Shown here: positions 1-9,378 of the stretch, one piece after another
How the letters are laid out: the number at the start of each line of letters is the position of its first letter
Position numbering within the stretch: position 1 is the first letter of the stretch
Assembly: GCA_903878115.1 (NCBI GenBank)
Contig: CAIRGO010000180.1
Location: 1 to 40,387, forward strand
From: Akkermansiaceae bacterium
GTDB lineage: Bacteria; Verrucomicrobiota; Verrucomicrobiia; Verrucomicrobiales; Akkermansiaceae
Length of the DNA stretch: 40,387 nt
Direction of reading: 5' to 3'
Notes under the pieces: model-generated
Told to the model about the DNA's origin: nothing
Seen by the model: the letters and a program-made list of their open reading frames with translations, nothing else
Database searches by the model: none
Made by a program: the position numbers and the translations under genes

Positions 1-335
1 AATCTCTGGCAATCACACTTTCCGGCGGTGAAAAACGCCGTCTCTCGATCGCCCGCTCACTCTGCACTGATCCAAAAATCATTATGCTCGATGAACCATT
101 CGCTGGCGTTGATCCACTAGCAGTGGAAGACATTCAGCGCATCGTTAGAGAACTGCGGGAGCAAGATAATCTTGCCATTCTCATCACCGATCACTCGGTG
201 AGAGAAACGTTATCCATCGTCGATCGCGCATTTTTGATTCACGATGGCCGTGTGATTTTACAAGGAACATCCGAAGAAATCGTCAATAATCCCATCGCTC
301 GCCAAAACTATCTAGGCGAAAATTTCCGCTTCTAA
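1..335 (+). CDS. lptB: LPS export ABC transporter ATP-binding protein LptB (3' part)
   Basis: The frame is open from the window edge, so the N-terminal half with the Walker A motif is missing. The visible part begins just before the ABC signature LSGGE, followed by RRLSIAR, the Walker B run IIMLDEPFAGVDP and the switch histidine in LITDHSV with VRETL after it, and ends YLGENFRF. These details are those of LptB rather than of a general importer ATPase. LptB is the cytoplasmic ATPase dimer of LptBFG, which extracts LPS from the inner membrane and feeds the Lpt bridge to the outer membrane, so the host should have an LPS-bearing outer membrane. The TAA stop lies 10 bases before hrpB on the same strand. 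Confidence 0.93.
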   Translation, partial: SLAITLSGGEKRRLSIARSLCTDPKIIMLDEPFAGVDPLAVEDIQRIVRELREQDNLAILITDHSVRETLSIVDRAFLIHDGRVILQGTSEEIVNNPIARQNYLGENFRF

Positions 336-345
336 CAGTTTCGCC

Positions 346-2904
346 GTGCCTTTACCCATCGACGACATTCGACAAGAATTGATCAAAGCAGCCACCCTTG
401 GCTGTCGCATTCTCCTCAAAGCTCCCACAGGCTCGGGAAAATCCACCAGCGTTCCGTCATTTCTCACGGGAAAAAATGGCGAACACACTACTCTCGTGAT
501 CGAACCGCGGCGCATGGCCGCAAGACTTCTCGCCACTTGGGTTGCTAAACAACGTGGTGGTGAAGTTGGTCAAGACGTTGGCTATGCGGTGCGTTTCGAC
601 ACCAAATATGGCAAAAACACTCGTATCATTTATCTCACCGATGGTGTCTTTCAACGGTGGATTCAAGACGACCAGAATCTAACGGGAATTAGCACTGTGA
701 TTTTTGATGAGTTTCATGAACGCAGACTAGCGGTGGACGTGGCACTGGCGCGTTGCCTGAATTTGCAAGAATCCACTCGTAAAGATTTACGTGTCATTGT
801 CATGAGCGCCACGCTTGAAACAGCAGGACTCGCCGACTATCTTGGACCATCTACTATATCATTAGTAACGGGAGGACGCACGCATCCGGTAGAGATTCAC
901 TACCGACCTGATCGACCTGCCCCAGTCCGTAGCGGACTACCGCCGCGCGAAACTCCGGTATGGGAACGCATTGCCGGGGTGGTAAAGGAGATCATCACCC
1001 AACCCGATGCGGGGCACATCTTAATTTTTCTACCTGGCACTTATGAAATCCGCAAGACCGTAGAGTTGTTAGAAAATGCCGCCTACACCCGTGGATGGAA
1101 TGTATATCCTCTATACAGCAGTCTTCATCCGCGCGCTCAGGAAATGGCGATCGAACCATCTAACACGCCAAAAATCATCGTCTCTACTAACGTAGCAGAA
1201 ACTTCGCTTACGATCGATGGCGTGCGCTCAGTGATCGATTCAGGTTTGGCTCGAATTTCTGCCTTCGATCCGCGGCGAGGTATCGATACCCTGCACATTC
1301 ATAAGATTTCTCGCGCTTCTGCCGAGCAACGCGCGGGACGCGCTGGACGCACAGCACCAGGAAAATGCTATCGACTCTGGAGTGAAACTGGTCACGCACA
1401 TCGCGCCGCATTTGATGCGCCGGAAATTCATCGCGTCGATCTAGCAGAAACCATGCTGTTACTCAAAGCGGCAGGCGTGGATGACCTTCAACACTTTCGT
1501 TGGCTCGATGCGCCGCTAGATTCTTCGCTGCAACGCGCACTTGTTTTATTAGATCAACTCGACGCCATTGATGCAAATTCTCAACTCACTGAGCATGGTC
1601 GAGCGATGGCTAAAATCCCTGTCCCACCCCGATTTTCTCGACTTATGCTCGCAGGATTAGAACAAGGCAGCGTTGCCGAAGCATGCTTTATCGCTGCCGC
1701 CGTTCAGGGAGAGATTATATTTACAGGCAAGGGCAACGTCTCGCGTAAAGATTTTCATTACCCTGGGGTGGGTAGTGATTTTGCTGCGGAATACCATGCG
1801 ATGCAATCGGCGCAAAATTTGAATTTCGATCCGAAGTCCTGTGGCTCGGCAGGGATTTCTGGTCGTGCGGCGCGTGAATTAACGCAGGGATTTGAGCGTT
1901 TACTCAACCTTGCCAAAAAACAAAATTGGCCATTGTCGCGTCTTGATTTCGCCAGCAACGCCACCGCCATCGGCCATGCGATACTCGCCGCTTTCAGCGA
2001 TCAACTCGCGGTACGACTCAGTGCTGGAACCATGGCGTGCCGCGTAAGCGGAAATCGTCGTGGCAAGCTCGATGATGAATCGATCGCAAAAAATGCCACC
2101 GTATTCATCGCGACTGAAATGACCGAAGTCGAAGGCCGGGATGTAACAGTTCATCTACGCCGCGCCACAGCGATCGAGCTGGACTGGCTAAAAGAACTTT
2201 TCCCGCAAGAGCTCATCACTAGTGATGGAGTATGTTACGATGACATACGAAAAAGAGTTGTCTCGCGCAAAGAAACGAAATTCCGTGATTTAGTGTTAGA
2301 GAGTAAAGAATCTGATACAGGTGTGAATCTATCGCTCGCAGCCGAGATGCTAGCCGAGCGAGTGATTGCGGGTGAGCTAACATTGAAGAACTGGGATGAC
2401 AGCGTAGAGCAATGGACCGCACGGCTAAATTTGTTATCGCGTGTCATGCCAGAACTAGGATTACCGAGCTGGAACGCAGATGATCGCATCGCCGCAGTCG
2501 CACAAATTTGCCATGGAAGCGTGGCGTATAAAGATATCAAAGAAGCCAAGGTCTGGCCCGTCTTGCGTGATTGGTTAAACTACGAGCAACATCAATTATT
2601 AGAGAAGCACGCACCAGAATGGGTAAATCTTTCGGCAGACCGCAGAGCAAAAATCACCTACCCCGCCGAAGGTGATCCCTATATCGCTGTGCGCGTGCAA
2701 CACCTATTTGGCATCTGGGAAACCCCACGCATTTGCGGAGGCAAACAAAACCTACTAGTCCACATCTGCGCCCCTAACCAACGTCCATGGCAAATGACCA
2801 AAGACCTAAAAAGTTTTTGGTCCACGGGTTACACGCAAATGAAAAAAGACTTAGCCGGCCGCTACCCGAAACACAACTGGCCAGATGATCCCCGTGCCAG
2901 CTGA
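346..2904 (+). CDS. hrpB: ATP-dependent helicase HrpB (DEAH/RHA family)
   Basis: An 852-residue protein starting at GTG. It has the DEAH-type helicase motifs in order: P-loop GSGKST (29-34), PRR motif Ia, DEFHER motif II (121-126), SAT motif III (154-156), NVAETSLTI and QRAGRAGR in the second RecA-like domain, then an HA2-type region. The C-terminus (SFWSTGY...GRYPKHNWPDDP) matches the HrpB_C domain that separates HrpB from HrpA. Length is close to the usual 800-850 residues. HrpB proteins are putative RNA helicases of uncertain substrate. The start is placed so that LPIDDIRQ, the normal HrpB N-terminus, follows directly; an upstream start would run into lptB. It is convergent with the DUF1501 gene. 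Confidence 0.93.
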   Translation: MPLPIDDIRQELIKAATLGCRILLKAPTGSGKSTSVPSFLTGKNGEHTTLVIEPRRMAARLLATWVAKQRGGEVGQDVGYAVRFDTKYGKNTRIIYLTDGVFQRWIQDDQNLTGISTVIFDEFHERRLAVDVALARCLNLQESTRKDLRVIVMSATLETAGLADYLGPSTISLVTGGRTHPVEIHYRPDRPAPVRSGLPPRETPVWERIAGVVKEIITQPDAGHILIFLPGTYEIRKTVELLENAAYTRGWNVYPLYSSLHPRAQEMAIEPSNTPKIIVSTNVAETSLTIDGVRSVIDSGLARISAFDPRRGIDTLHIHKISRASAEQRAGRAGRTAPGKCYRLWSETGHAHRAAFDAPEIHRVDLAETMLLLKAAGVDDLQHFRWLDAPLDSSLQRALVLLDQLDAIDANSQLTEHGRAMAKIPVPPRFSRLMLAGLEQGSVAEACFIAAAVQGEIIFTGKGNVSRKDFHYPGVGSDFAAEYHAMQSAQNLNFDPKSCGSAGISGRAARELTQGFERLLNLAKKQNWPLSRLDFASNATAIGHAILAAFSDQLAVRLSAGTMACRVSGNRRGKLDDESIAKNATVFIATEMTEVEGRDVTVHLRRATAIELDWLKELFPQELITSDGVCYDDIRKRVVSRKETKFRDLVLESKESDTGVNLSLAAEMLAERVIAGELTLKNWDDSVEQWTARLNLLSRVMPELGLPSWNADDRIAAVAQICHGSVAYKDIKEAKVWPVLRDWLNYEQHQLLEKHAPEWVNLSADRRAKITYPAEGDPYIAVRVQHLFGIWETPRICGGKQNLLVHICAPNQRPWQMTKDLKSFWSTGYTQMKKDLAGRYPKHNWPDDPRAS

Positions 2905-2941
2905 ATATAGTGTGCAAAAAATTCACATCACTAAGTGATAC

Positions 2942-4402
2942 TCAGGCAATGATGTCTTTGATCGGTTCGATTTCTTCTACGCCTACGAGTTTTTGATTTA
3001 GGCCGTTATAAAAGTAGCTGAGCTTGTTAGGATCGATTCCCATCTGTTGGAGAATGGTGGCGTGGAGATGTTTTACTTGGCAGCGATTCACAACTGCTTG
3101 AGATCCGAGTTCATCGGTTTCACCGTAGCTAACGCCACCCTTGATGCCACCGCCTGCCATCCACATGGTAAAACCATAGGAGTTATGATCGCGTCCAGTA
3201 CCAGCAGCGTATTCAGCCGTTGGTTGACGTCCAAACTCACCGCCCCAGACAACGAGTGTTTCATCTAACAAACCTCGTTGTTTCAAATCTTTGAGCAATC
3301 CGGCGATGGCTTTGTCGGTATTACCAGCGTGATAATTATGATTTTTTTCTAAATCACCGTGCGCATCCCAGTTGTCGTCATTATGAGCACCGCCCGAGTA
3401 GATTTGAATGAAACGCACACCGCGTTCTACTAAACGACGTGCCAACAAACATTTTCTGCCAAAATCTTCGGTGCGTGGTTGATCCATGCCGTAGAGATTT
3501 TTGATGTGCTCTGGTTCAGAATCAATATCGATCGCTTCAGGGGCCGTCGCCTGCATGCGATAAGCGAGTTCATAACTGGCAATGCGTGCCGCGAGATCAC
3601 TATGATCTTCGCGGCCAGCGAGATGACCGTGATTCACATCACCCAGGTAGTCTAACAACGACCGTTGCTGCACACGGTTCATTCCATTTTTATCATCGAG
3701 ATTAAGAATCGGATCACCTTGCGAGCGAAATACCACGCCTTGGTAGGAAGCCGGCATGTAACCTGCAGACCAATTTTTCGCACCAGAAATCGGACCTCCA
3801 GTTTTATCTAACATCACGACATAACCTGGCAAATTTTCATTCACACTGCCCAGTCCATAATTCAGCCATGAGCCGAGCGATGGCCTACCACTAAGCAATG
3901 ATCCGCTGTTCATCATCAACATCGCAGAACCATGTATCGGCGAATCTGCGGTCATTGAATGCACGAAGGCAATGTCATCCACACATTGAGCGGTGTGGGG
4001 AAAAAGATCAGAGACATATTTTCCGCATTGTCCGTATTGTTTGAATTTCCATTTGGGACCGACAACTCTTCCTTCATTTTTTTTGCCCCCGCGCCCGAAT
4101 GTTTTGATCGGGATTGTTTTACCATCAAGCGGATACAATTTTGGTTTGTAATCGAAAGTATCCATGTGGCTAGGACCGCCATACATAAACAAAAAGATTA
4201 CTGATTTTGCTTTCGCAGGAAGCTGTGGCATACGCGGGGCGAGCGGATTAGCGCTGATTTCAGCGGCGCCAGCAGAAGAGAAAAATCCGCTTTGACCTAA
4301 CAATCCCGTGAGTGCTAACGAAGTAAATCCGCCACCGAGTTGGTGGATGAATTCACGACGGCGAACTTGACCGCAGAAGTTTTGTGTCGGTTTGATGATC
4401 AT
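2942..4402 (-). CDS. DUF1501 family protein, Tat-exported
   Basis: 486 residues. The N-terminus has a twin-arginine motif (RRREF, R14-R16) followed by a hydrophobic stretch to about residue 45, so Tat export is likely; tatA is present at 16.5 kb. The body is DUF1501 (PF07394), a member of the alkaline phosphatase/sulfatase superfamily abundant in Planctomycetes and Verrucomicrobia: FLFMYGGPSHMDTFD near residues 70-85, GSWLNYGLGS, YSGGAHNDDNWDAH and WGGEFGRQPT. The biochemical role is not established. I see no C/S-x-P/A-x-R formylglycine motif. It lies 18 bases downstream of the DUF1549/DUF1553 gene, the partner it nearly always has, and is probably cotranscribed with it. No Shine-Dalgarno sequence precedes the ATG. 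Confidence 0.9.
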   Translation of the reverse strand: MIIKPTQNFCGQVRRREFIHQLGGGFTSLALTGLLGQSGFFSSAGAAEISANPLAPRMPQLPAKAKSVIFLFMYGGPSHMDTFDYKPKLYPLDGKTIPIKTFGRGGKKNEGRVVGPKWKFKQYGQCGKYVSDLFPHTAQCVDDIAFVHSMTADSPIHGSAMLMMNSGSLLSGRPSLGSWLNYGLGSVNENLPGYVVMLDKTGGPISGAKNWSAGYMPASYQGVVFRSQGDPILNLDDKNGMNRVQQRSLLDYLGDVNHGHLAGREDHSDLAARIASYELAYRMQATAPEAIDIDSEPEHIKNLYGMDQPRTEDFGRKCLLARRLVERGVRFIQIYSGGAHNDDNWDAHGDLEKNHNYHAGNTDKAIAGLLKDLKQRGLLDETLVVWGGEFGRQPTAEYAAGTGRDHNSYGFTMWMAGGGIKGGVSYGETDELGSQAVVNRCQVKHLHATILQQMGIDPNKLSYFYNGLNQKLVGVEEIEPIKDIIA

Positions 4403-4420
4403 GATTTTATTGCGTTGAAA

Positions 4421-7390
4421 TTAGTCGATAAAAATGAATTCGTTAAAGCTAAACACAGCAATGCAGAAACGCTGCAATGCATCATCGGGAGTGAGTTGTT
4501 GCTCCTTTTGCATCAACTCGATAAAATCGACGGCGCGCAGCGCTTCCTTGTCGCTGGCATTGCGTTGAAGTGCAAGTTGGTAGGCGAGACGCACCTGCGC
4601 TGCGTGATCGGTTCCGGCTTCGCGAAGTAATCGTACTGAAAAGGCCCGCGCTTTTTCATGAATAAAATCACTATTGATCATCCCGAGCGCTTGCGTAGGA
4701 ACGATGGTCGAAAAACGAACAGGGCAAGGGCCATCCGTGTCTGCTTGATCGTGCTCCGTAAACAGCGGCACTTGCAATGATCGTTTGCTCACAGCATAAA
4801 CACTGCGGCGGTTCGCTTGATCGATAGGACTCTTGCCCCATTTGCTACCTTTCGTAGAAGATGTTGCCAAAACTTCCTCGGGGATAGGCACAAAAATACT
4901 GGGCCCGCCTCGTTGCAAATTCAACTCACCTGTGGCTAACAAAATATTATCGCGCAACTCCTCCGACGTCATGCGGCGCGGCAGAAAACGCCACCAATGA
5001 TCGTTGCCAGCATCTTTTGCCAAATTTTGAATATTGCGGCGGTTTGACATTTGATAAGCAGCTGAGGTCATAATCAAACGATGCATCTCCTTGATGCTCC
5101 ATTTTTTCGCAACAAATTCCATCGCCAACCAATCCAGCAATTCTGGATTAGTCGGAGCAATTCCAAAGTAGCCAAAGTCGTTAGGCGAATGACAGAGACC
5201 ACGACCGAAATGATGCTGCCACAGCCGATTTACCATCACGCGAGCAGTGCGTGGGTTATCGTCACGGGTAATCCACTTCGCAAGGGCAAGGCGACGACCT
5301 GAGCTATGATTGGATTCGTTAGGAGTGATTTGCGGGACTTCTCCACCAAAAATCAGTGGAAACGCAGGGTGCACTTCTTCGCCCTCGGCGTGAGCACTAC
5401 CGCGCATGTGAATAAATGTCGGCGGTGATTGGGTACTTTGTTCCGCAACAGCCAAAGCTTTTTCTTCACGTTCTTCTAACAATTTCCCAAGTTCTGTAGC
5501 ACGCGCCACATCTCTGCGATAACTTTCTTTTTGTTCCTTACTCAGTTGTGGATTATCGGCGGCCAGCATTTCACCGCGCAGCGATCGGCCTTTGGTGGTG
5601 ATGCCCATGTCAAAATACTGCCCGCCACCAGTCTGAGTGATTTTTACAGAAATTACATTTCTACCCGTTTGTAAGGCAGCGAGAAATTTATCTGATGCTA
5701 CTAGACTAGCATAATCGATTAGGAAATTTTCCTGTTGATAGACCAATTGTCCGTTACAGTAAATTTGTATACCTTCATCTTGATGAAGTTCTATTGCCAA
5801 TGATTGAGGAATTTTTTCTAACAAAAACGTTGTTTGCAGCCAGATATTTTTTTTGTTCCAAGGAGTATTAACATGAGAATTTGGCACTTTTGTGCCGAAC
5901 CCTGCGAGACCTTCTTGCCAACCTTGATTTTCTGCACGATAGCCCACAGTGTTCCAATCATCAGCCGGTTTCTTGGTGGTATAATGCCATTTCCATGGTT
6001 TCACACGTGCGTCAGTAATCAGGGCTACATCCACCATTTTCGCATTGTCATTTGGTAGTATCGGCAATGCCGCATAAGCTTGCTCTGCTTGCTTGATCTT
6101 TTCAGCAATCTGGATTTTTTCCTGCTGCCACTGCGCGATCTGCGCTGGCGAAGCATTGCTACCAGTCTTGATGCTGCGTTCATTATCCTTGCCATTACCC
6201 ATGGGACTTATATTGCGGAAAAACGAAGCCAATTGATAATAGTCTTTTTGCGGAATGGGATCACCCTTGTGGTCATGGCAACGCGCGCAGCCTATTGTCA
6301 TTCCTAACATTGTCTCTGTAGTCACACGAAGGTTATCATCGATCACATCGTACATGTGCTGCAATTTATCTGCTGGTTCATCATCCCACTGCATCAAGCG
6401 ATGGTAACCGGTAGCGATGATTGATTCGGCGGTTGGCTGAGGAATTTCATCACCTGCCAATTGCTCGGTGAGGAATTGGTCATAGGGTTTATCTTGGTTA
6501 AACGCATCAATCACATAGTCGCGATAGCGCCAAACAAATGTCTTCGCGCTATCGCGCTCGAACCCTTGCGATTCGGCATAACGCACTAGATCTAACCAAT
6601 GACGCCCCCATTTTTCACCATACTGTGGCAACGCGAGCAAACGATCAATCTGCCTATTCCAAGCATCGGGCGATTGATCCATTTCGAAATCTTTGATTTG
6701 CTGCAATGTCGGTGCCAAGCCCGTAAGATCAAAAGTAGCCCGTCGTAGCAACTCCGCTTTGCTGGCGGGGCCATTTGCTTGCAGACCTTCTGCGGCACGT
6801 TTCACCTCTAACAATCGATCAATCGGATGGGTGAAATTTTTCATTTCCGGAACTGGCGGACGCGCCATGGGTCGATAAGACCAATACGACTTGGTTTTCA
6901 CATTTACGGTGGTTGTTTCCGAGTGTGCATCATGAACCTCACGCAGCAAATCGGCATCCTCTGGAGTCCAGACAGCGCCACGATTAACCCACTCGGTTAT
7001 CAGCGCAATTTTTTCCGCTGACAACATATTTTTTGGTGGCATTTGCAAATCGTCATTGCTGTAGGAAATCACTTCTAACAACAAACTTTTCGACGGGTTT
7101 TTTTCGTCAATAGCAGCACCATGTTGGCCACCTTTCATGAGTCCCTTACGACTGATGAGCTGCAGTCCGCTTTTTATTTTATAACTACCTTTGCCATCGC
7201 TAGCGCCGTGGCATTCAAAACAGTTCTCCTCAAGAATCGGCTTCACCTTCTCGCGAAAAAACGCCACGTCATCGGGCGATTGCGCATAGCTTAGAAAACT
7301 CGACGCAACGAGAAACAATCCACTCAACGCGAAAACTTGTCTCATGTAGCCAAATAGGGAAATGCTCATTGGTGTCATAGATACGCTCAA
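4421..7390 (-). CDS. PSCyt1/DUF1549/DUF1553 (PSD1-type) cytochrome protein
   Basis: 989 residues with an N-terminal signal peptide (hydrophobic stretch about 17-36; an internal ATG at codon 16 is an alternative start). A planctomycete-type cytochrome C domain carries a CxxCH haem site (CFECH, 57-61). DUF1549 follows, with a second CxxCH (CARCH, 368-372). Then comes an insertion of about 200 residues that looks like a beta-sandwich carbohydrate-binding or glycosidase accessory module (WLQTTFLLEKIP..., IQIYCNGQLVY), and finally DUF1553 (NRLWQHHFGRGL, RRMTSEELRD, GMINSDFI). Such proteins are exported and are presumed to do redox chemistry on polysaccharides or other polymers; the reaction is unknown. 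The order formylglycine-generating enzyme, this gene, DUF1501 on one strand suggests an operon. Confidence 0.9.
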   Translation of the reverse strand: MSVSMTPMSISLFGYMRQVFALSGLFLVASSFLSYAQSPDDVAFFREKVKPILEENCFECHGASDGKGSYKIKSGLQLISRKGLMKGGQHGAAIDEKNPSKSLLLEVISYSNDDLQMPPKNMLSAEKIALITEWVNRGAVWTPEDADLLREVHDAHSETTTVNVKTKSYWSYRPMARPPVPEMKNFTHPIDRLLEVKRAAEGLQANGPASKAELLRRATFDLTGLAPTLQQIKDFEMDQSPDAWNRQIDRLLALPQYGEKWGRHWLDLVRYAESQGFERDSAKTFVWRYRDYVIDAFNQDKPYDQFLTEQLAGDEIPQPTAESIIATGYHRLMQWDDEPADKLQHMYDVIDDNLRVTTETMLGMTIGCARCHDHKGDPIPQKDYYQLASFFRNISPMGNGKDNERSIKTGSNASPAQIAQWQQEKIQIAEKIKQAEQAYAALPILPNDNAKMVDVALITDARVKPWKWHYTTKKPADDWNTVGYRAENQGWQEGLAGFGTKVPNSHVNTPWNKKNIWLQTTFLLEKIPQSLAIELHQDEGIQIYCNGQLVYQQENFLIDYASLVASDKFLAALQTGRNVISVKITQTGGGQYFDMGITTKGRSLRGEMLAADNPQLSKEQKESYRRDVARATELGKLLEEREEKALAVAEQSTQSPPTFIHMRGSAHAEGEEVHPAFPLIFGGEVPQITPNESNHSSGRRLALAKWITRDDNPRTARVMVNRLWQHHFGRGLCHSPNDFGYFGIAPTNPELLDWLAMEFVAKKWSIKEMHRLIMTSAAYQMSNRRNIQNLAKDAGNDHWWRFLPRRMTSEELRDNILLATGELNLQRGGPSIFVPIPEEVLATSSTKGSKWGKSPIDQANRRSVYAVSKRSLQVPLFTEHDQADTDGPCPVRFSTIVPTQALGMINSDFIHEKARAFSVRLLREAGTDHAAQVRLAYQLALQRNASDKEALRAVDFIELMQKEQQLTPDDALQRFCIAVFSFNEFIFID

Positions 7391-7483
7391 GATTTCAATA
7401 ATTTAACATAAATTCGCCGAATTGCACGGTGTCACACGGACAATTTTCAGCACTATTCAGTCATTTCAGCTGCGTTCTGTAAC

Positions 7484-8557
7484 TCACAGATCCTTCACGC
7501 AGCGAAAACCAGTATGATTCGTCGGCGATTGTGTATCCTGAGAATGCCGTGCTCCCGCGCGATAGCGCATGCAGTATGACGCGTGACACAAGAACGAACC
7601 GCCTTTTGTTACGTGGTGCGGAGCTCCCTGAGCAGACTCTCCCGTATCACGATTCACCCATGTTTTGGGACCTTGCGGGTTATCTGAGGGACTATCGCGA
7701 TAATAATGGGGATCGTAATAATCTGAACATATTTCCCAAACATTTCCCGCCATATCATATAGCTGAAAATCGTTAGTCGGAAAACTTTTCACCGGCGAGG
7801 CAAACAAAAATCCATCGTCCATGGTATTTTTGTTAGGAAAATTTCCCTGCCAATGATTGCACATTGGTTTGCCCGGTTCTTCTACTTTATCGCCCCATGT
7901 ATAAATCGTTTGCACATGATTTCCGCGAGCCGCGTATTCCCATTCTGCTTCCGTTGGCAATCGTTTTTTTGCCCATGTTGCATAGGCTTGTGCATCTTCA
8001 AAAACAACACATACCACTGGCTCATTTTCTTTCCCCTCGATCGAACTGCCCTTCCCTGCGGGACTTTTCCAATTCGCTGTAGGTTCCCATTTCCACCAGT
8101 TCATGTACTCCCCTTCGGTGTTAGGGTCTCCCACTGGTTCTTTCGGTTGAACGAAAATAATCGACCCTTGGGAAAACGGAAACGGTGGTAATGATTCCAA
8201 TGCTTCTGCGGGAAAATCCTCTTTTTTCGCATCGCGCTCGGCGAATGTCACATATTTAGTAGCTTTGACAAACGCAGCGAATTGAGCATTCGTAACTTCA
8301 GTTTGATCGATCCAAAACCCTTTCACAGTCACATTATGCTGAGGCTTTTCATCGTCAAATTGCTTGGGTCCATAAGGAGTTTGGAACAATCCTGTGGTGC
8401 CCATGATAAAGCTAGCACCAGGAAGCTTTACCATGCAATCGCTGATCTCGTAGGCGGATTCCGTGGGTGTGGTTGCGGCGGTCTTTTGCTCTTTCTGGCA
8501 AGCAGCCAATAGGCAAAAACCGAAAAGTAAAATAGCAGTGTGAAAAAATTCTTTCAT
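7484..8557 (-). CDS. Formylglycine-generating enzyme (SUMF1/FGE) lipoprotein
   Basis: 357 residues. A short signal peptide ends in the lipobox LAAC (Cys20), so this is predicted to be an exported lipoprotein. The rest is an FGE-sulfatase domain: VKGFWIDQTEVTN, RLPTEAEWEYAARG, DMAGNVWEICSDYY and the C-terminal motif GGSFLCHASYCMRYRAGAR. The latter carries both copper-binding catalytic cysteines (Cys324, Cys329), which are absent from the many non-catalytic SUMF-like proteins of PVC bacteria. FGE oxidises a cysteine in C-x-P-x-R of type I sulfatases to formylglycine. No sulfatase gene is present in this window, so its substrate is elsewhere or unknown. It is divergent from hisA with only 46 bases between the two likely start codons, and lies 93 bases upstream of the cytochrome gene. 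Confidence 0.9.
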   Translation of the reverse strand: MKEFFHTAILLFGFCLLAACQKEQKTAATTPTESAYEISDCMVKLPGASFIMGTTGLFQTPYGPKQFDDEKPQHNVTVKGFWIDQTEVTNAQFAAFVKATKYVTFAERDAKKEDFPAEALESLPPFPFSQGSIIFVQPKEPVGDPNTEGEYMNWWKWEPTANWKSPAGKGSSIEGKENEPVVCVVFEDAQAYATWAKKRLPTEAEWEYAARGNHVQTIYTWGDKVEEPGKPMCNHWQGNFPNKNTMDDGFLFASPVKSFPTNDFQLYDMAGNVWEICSDYYDPHYYRDSPSDNPQGPKTWVNRDTGESAQGAPHHVTKGGSFLCHASYCMRYRAGARHSQDTQSPTNHTGFRCVKDL

Positions 8558-8603
8558 TTGGTCTGGAATGCTGTCGATGGTAATGATTATCTGCTGCTTG
8601 ACG

Positions 8604-9374
8604 ATGACAAAATTTCGACCATGTATTGATCTTCACGCTGGCAAAGTAAAACAAATTGTCGGCGGCACCCTGCGTGATAGCGGAGAAGGACCGCGCGAGA
8701 ATTTTGTTTCTGAGAATAGCGCTGCTTGGTTCGCAGCGAAATACCGCGATGATCAACTAAGCGGCGGACACGTCATTTGCCTTGGCCCAGGAAATCTACA
8801 AGCAGCAAGGGAGGCTCTGCAAGCCTGGCCTATTGGACTTCAAATCGGCGGCGGCGTGACAGTTACGAATGCCACAGAATGGCTCACAGCGGGAGCAAGC
8901 CATGTGATTGTCACCTCATCATTGTTTGATACTTCAGGGAATTTTTTGCCTGCGCAACTGGATGCTTTTGTAAACGAAGTGGGGCGTGAAAAATTAGTCA
9001 TCGATCTGAGTTGCCGACGCACATCGGATGGGTGGCAAGTAGCGATGAATCGCTGGCAAACATTGACGGAACTCTCGATCAATGCAGCGACACTCGATCA
9101 TCTCGCGGAGCATTGTGCGGAATTTTTGATTCATGCTGCGGATGTCGAAGGGCTCTGCGGTGGCATTGATGAGGAACTAGTGAAATTATTAGGTGAATGG
9201 GGCGGAATTCCCATGACCTATGCTGGTGGGGTAGCGGACTTTTCCGATTGCGAAAAAGTCCAACACTTGAGCCATGGAAAATTGGATGTCACGGTGGGCA
9301 GCGCTTTGGATTTATTTGGCGGAAAAGGTGTGACATATGCTGAACTCGTAGCTTGGAATCATAGAGTTAACTAA
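8604..9374 (+). CDS. hisA: HisA, eukaryotic (HIS6) type ProFAR isomerase
   Basis: 256 residues from the ATG that gives MTKFRPCIDLHAGKVKQIVG, the usual N-terminus; an upstream in-frame ATG at 8568 would add 12 residues unlike the family. It is a (beta/alpha)8 barrel with the first catalytic Asp in CIDLHAGKVKQIVGG, then LQIGGGVT, VIVTSSLF, VIDLSCRR, MNRWQTLTELSI, LIHAADVEGLCGGID and YAGGVADF. These wordings are those of yeast and plant HIS6 and of the eukaryotic-type HisA seen in some bacteria, not of the common bacterial HisA. It isomerises ProFAR to PRFAR in histidine synthesis. No other his gene is nearby; tatD follows after four bases. Confidence 0.88.
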   Translation: MTKFRPCIDLHAGKVKQIVGGTLRDSGEGPRENFVSENSAAWFAAKYRDDQLSGGHVICLGPGNLQAAREALQAWPIGLQIGGGVTVTNATEWLTAGASHVIVTSSLFDTSGNFLPAQLDAFVNEVGREKLVIDLSCRRTSDGWQVAMNRWQTLTELSINAATLDHLAEHCAEFLIHAADVEGLCGGIDEELVKLLGEWGGIPMTYAGGVADFSDCEKVQHLSHGKLDVTVGSALDLFGGKGVTYAELVAWNHRVN

Positions 9375-9378
9375 CGCC

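Noticed and set aside
1-2904. GCGATCG-type words as a HIP1-like repeat
   Set aside because: They occur several times in hrpB and elsewhere but the full palindrome is not frequent, and the word is expected from common Asp/Arg/Ile codons here.
2927-2939. 13-base palindrome ATCACTAAGTGAT between hrpB and DUF1501
   Set aside because: The stem is six pairs with a one-base centre and no T-tract on either strand, so it is neither a useful terminator nor a convincing operator.
2942-4402. DUF1501 protein as target of the neighbouring formylglycine-generating enzyme
   Set aside because: No C-x-P/A-x-R or S-x-P/A-x-R motif is present; the nearest (CLLAR) lacks the proline/alanine and lies in a helix-like region.
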